Part shown: piece by piece, positions 62,590 through 64,000 of the stretch
Layout of the letters: each line of letters starts with the position of its first letter
How positions within the stretch are numbered: the first letter of the stretch is position 1
From: Marinobacter denitrificans
GTDB taxonomy: Bacteria > Pseudomonadota > Gammaproteobacteria > Pseudomonadales > Oleiphilaceae
Direction: 5' to 3'
NCBI RefSeq assembly: GCF_008795955.1
Contig: NZ_VMHN01000002.1
Span: forward strand, 186,001-250,000
DNA: 64,000 bases
Notes under the pieces: generated by a model
Told to the model about the DNA's origin: nothing
The model's database searches: none
Seen by the model: the letters and a program-made list of their open reading frames with translations, nothing else
Made by a program: the position numbers and the translations under genes

Positions 62590-63954
62590 TTATCGTTTGC
62601 CGGCAGCCAAAGCCAGCACCAGGCTGACAAGGGTAGATCCTGCCAGGGCGCCCACAAACGGCATCAGCGTTGGAATGCCCCCCGGAAAGCTCGCAACTTC
62701 CAAACCGGCCATCAGGCTGCCACCGGCAACCCAGCCGGGGATGATCGCCCCCAGCAGGCCGGCCAGGCCACCGAGTACAGCTGCCGTGGTAGTCATTCTT
62801 TTCCAGAGGCCCATCAGCACCGGTATGACCGCCGTGGCGCAGAGCAGGTCGGCGATCAGGAACAGCCTGAGTACTGACACACCCTGCAATGAAACAATCA
62901 CCACCGGAATCATCAGGATGACGGTAATCCAGCGTGCCGAGGTAATGGAGAGCCCCTGTTTTTCGGTGACCGCCAGAGATGCCAGGGCATTCTGCAGGGT
63001 ATCCACTGAGGAAGCGACCAGGGTCAGGGCCAGTACCAGTGCGGGAATCGTCAGCCACGCCGGCGCGCTGGAAAGCAGGGCGAAGAAGGGGATGGGCGGG
63101 GAGCCGAGATCCACGCCACTCATGGCGGCGGCAATACCCAGAGCACCCACCACTGCAACCACGGCGATGGTGATCACGCCACCAAACAGGGCACCCTGGC
63201 GCAATGCTGAGGTGTCCCGGGCCGACCACAGGCGCTGCCAGTAACCCTGGTGAAACAGGTTGGCGGCCGTAACGGCAATCACCAGGGTCAGGGCGACGCT
63301 CAGAGCACTGCCAACGGGCGCCGATGGTGCGTTCGATGTGGTCAGTTCAGGCAGCCGATCCATGGCCACAAAGCCGACAATGGCCAGCAGACCAATCAGC
63401 AGAAAGGCCTGCCACTGGTCGGTGACAATACTCGCGCGCAGGCCACCCCAGGCGGTGTAGATCAGGGTGGCAATGGCAACACCCAACACGGCCAGATTGC
63501 CATTGACGCCGGAAAGCATCGAGGTGATGGCGCCGATGGCGGTCAATTCCGCGGTGACGAAACACAGCATGTAGAGCACGGAGATCAATGACACGTAGCG
63601 GCGGACAGCGTTGCCATAGCAGGCCTGGGCAAATTCACCGATACTGCGGCCCTGGGGCAGGTAGCGTCGAATGGCCGGGCCACAGAAAGCAAAGACGATA
63701 AAGGGCAGCGCCGCCCCCAGGGCGTAACCGCCGAGGGCAATGGGCCCCACCAGCGCCCCGACTTCCGGGGGCGCAAACAGTATCCAGCCACCCATGCCGG
63801 AAGCCAGGAAAGACAATCCCAGAGCCCGGGCACCCTGGCTATTGCGGGCAGTCACGTAGTCGTCCAGGCCACCATCAGCCAGGCGCGCCCGCATTCCCAG
63901 CCAGGTGAAAAGAATAAGGGCAGCTGCGAGGGCAGCTACGGTGGTATAAAACAT
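62590..63954 (-). CDS. Sodium/solute symporter family transporter
   Basis: A membrane transporter of the SSS family, 454 residues from ATG 63954 (GGCGGAG nine bases before; an earlier in-frame ATG lies at 63996). About 12-13 membrane segments can be traced, starting FYTTVAALAAALILFTWLGM. Family features are YVTARNSQGARALGLSFLAS, PQGRSIGEFAQACYGNAVRR, and TAWGGLRASIVTDQWQAFLL. The substrate is not evident. Its position before the alpha-glucosidase gene on the same strand suggests a sugar, but MalT-like sites between them point to separate transcription. What lies upstream is outside the window. Confidence 0.85.
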   Translation of the reverse strand: MFYTTVAALAAALILFTWLGMRARLADGGLDDYVTARNSQGARALGLSFLASGMGGWILFAPPEVGALVGPIALGGYALGAALPFIVFAFCGPAIRRYLPQGRSIGEFAQACYGNAVRRYVSLISVLYMLCFVTAELTAIGAITSMLSGVNGNLAVLGVAIATLIYTAWGGLRASIVTDQWQAFLLIGLLAIVGFVAMDRLPELTTSNAPSAPVGSALSVALTLVIAVTAANLFHQGYWQRLWSARDTSALRQGALFGGVITIAVVAVVGALGIAAAMSGVDLGSPPIPFFALLSSAPAWLTIPALVLALTLVASSVDTLQNALASLAVTEKQGLSITSARWITVILMIPVVIVSLQGVSVLRLFLIADLLCATAVIPVLMGLWKRMTTTAAVLGGLAGLLGAIIPGWVAGGSLMAGLEVASFPGGIPTLMPFVGALAGSTLVSLVLALAAGKR

Positions 63955-64000
63955 GGTGGTGTTCTCCGCCGGTCGTGAAGCCGGGAATACTGACACATTC

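Noticed and set aside
60728..63229. An open frame of 833 codons that would join the alpha-glucosidase to a long N-terminal extension.
   Set aside because: The first 295 or so residues overlap the symporter gene in another frame and have no domain character. The GH13 start [10 protein letters not shown] and its ribosome site fix the real gene at 62341.

Overview
The window reads as chromosome of a marine gammaproteobacterium, most like Marinobacter or a close relative. The reasons are the Pseudomonas-type order tig-clpP-clpX-lon-hupB-ppiD behind a tRNA cluster, Entner-Doudoroff genes with a HexR regulator, a high-GC coding bias, and a glycerol ABC importer in place of a GlpF channel. The genus is inference; no rRNA is present.

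Layout. (1) 1-13.3 kb, housekeeping: end of cysS, glcB, folD (reverse), tRNAs Pro-Arg-His-Leu, then the protein-quality genes tig, clpP, clpX, lon, hupB and ppiD. (2) 13.3-18.8 kb, reverse strand: a small lipoprotein, a secreted pullulanase and maltoporin LamB. (3) 18.8-28.7 kb, central sugar catabolism: hexR diverges from zwf-pgl-eda, and gap-pykA diverges from edd-glk. Candidate HexR operators lie in both divergent promoter regions. Together these genes take glucose (made from maltodextrins) through glucose-6-phosphate, 6-phosphogluconate and KDPG to pyruvate. (4) 28.7-30.2 kb: a nitroreductase and a uracil-DNA-glycosylase-like protein. (5) 30.2-50.9 kb, a large glycerol island: an extra glycerol-type binding protein, a porin, glpD, glpR, glpK, a sigma-54 activator, the ABC importer glpS-T-P-Q with a small membrane protein and binding protein glpV, a chemoreceptor, and an enolase plus triose-phosphate isomerase pair. 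Operator-like sites built on TTCG-N4-CGAA stand before the orphan binding protein, glpS, glpV and the enolase gene, so the distal glycolytic pair looks like part of the glycerol regulon. (6) 51.0-64.0 kb: an orphan urea/amide-type binding protein, then a maltodextrin island with aldo/keto reductase, secreted alpha-amylase, malE-F-G, malK, a GH13 alpha-glucosidase and a sodium/solute symporter. MalT-like GGGGAKGAGG boxes precede lamB, malS/malE and the alpha-glucosidase gene, but malT itself is not here.

The most unusual signal is non-coding. Three roughly 110-bp elements (two between eda and pykA, one between malG and malK) share a 53-54 bp core holding two small hairpins, but each is closed by its own 27-30 bp inverted repeat. 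The arms pair perfectly (or with one mismatch) within a copy and are unrelated between copies. All three sit between convergent genes. Two further hairpins carry a GCGAAGCG loop on unrelated arms, and both also lie between convergent genes.
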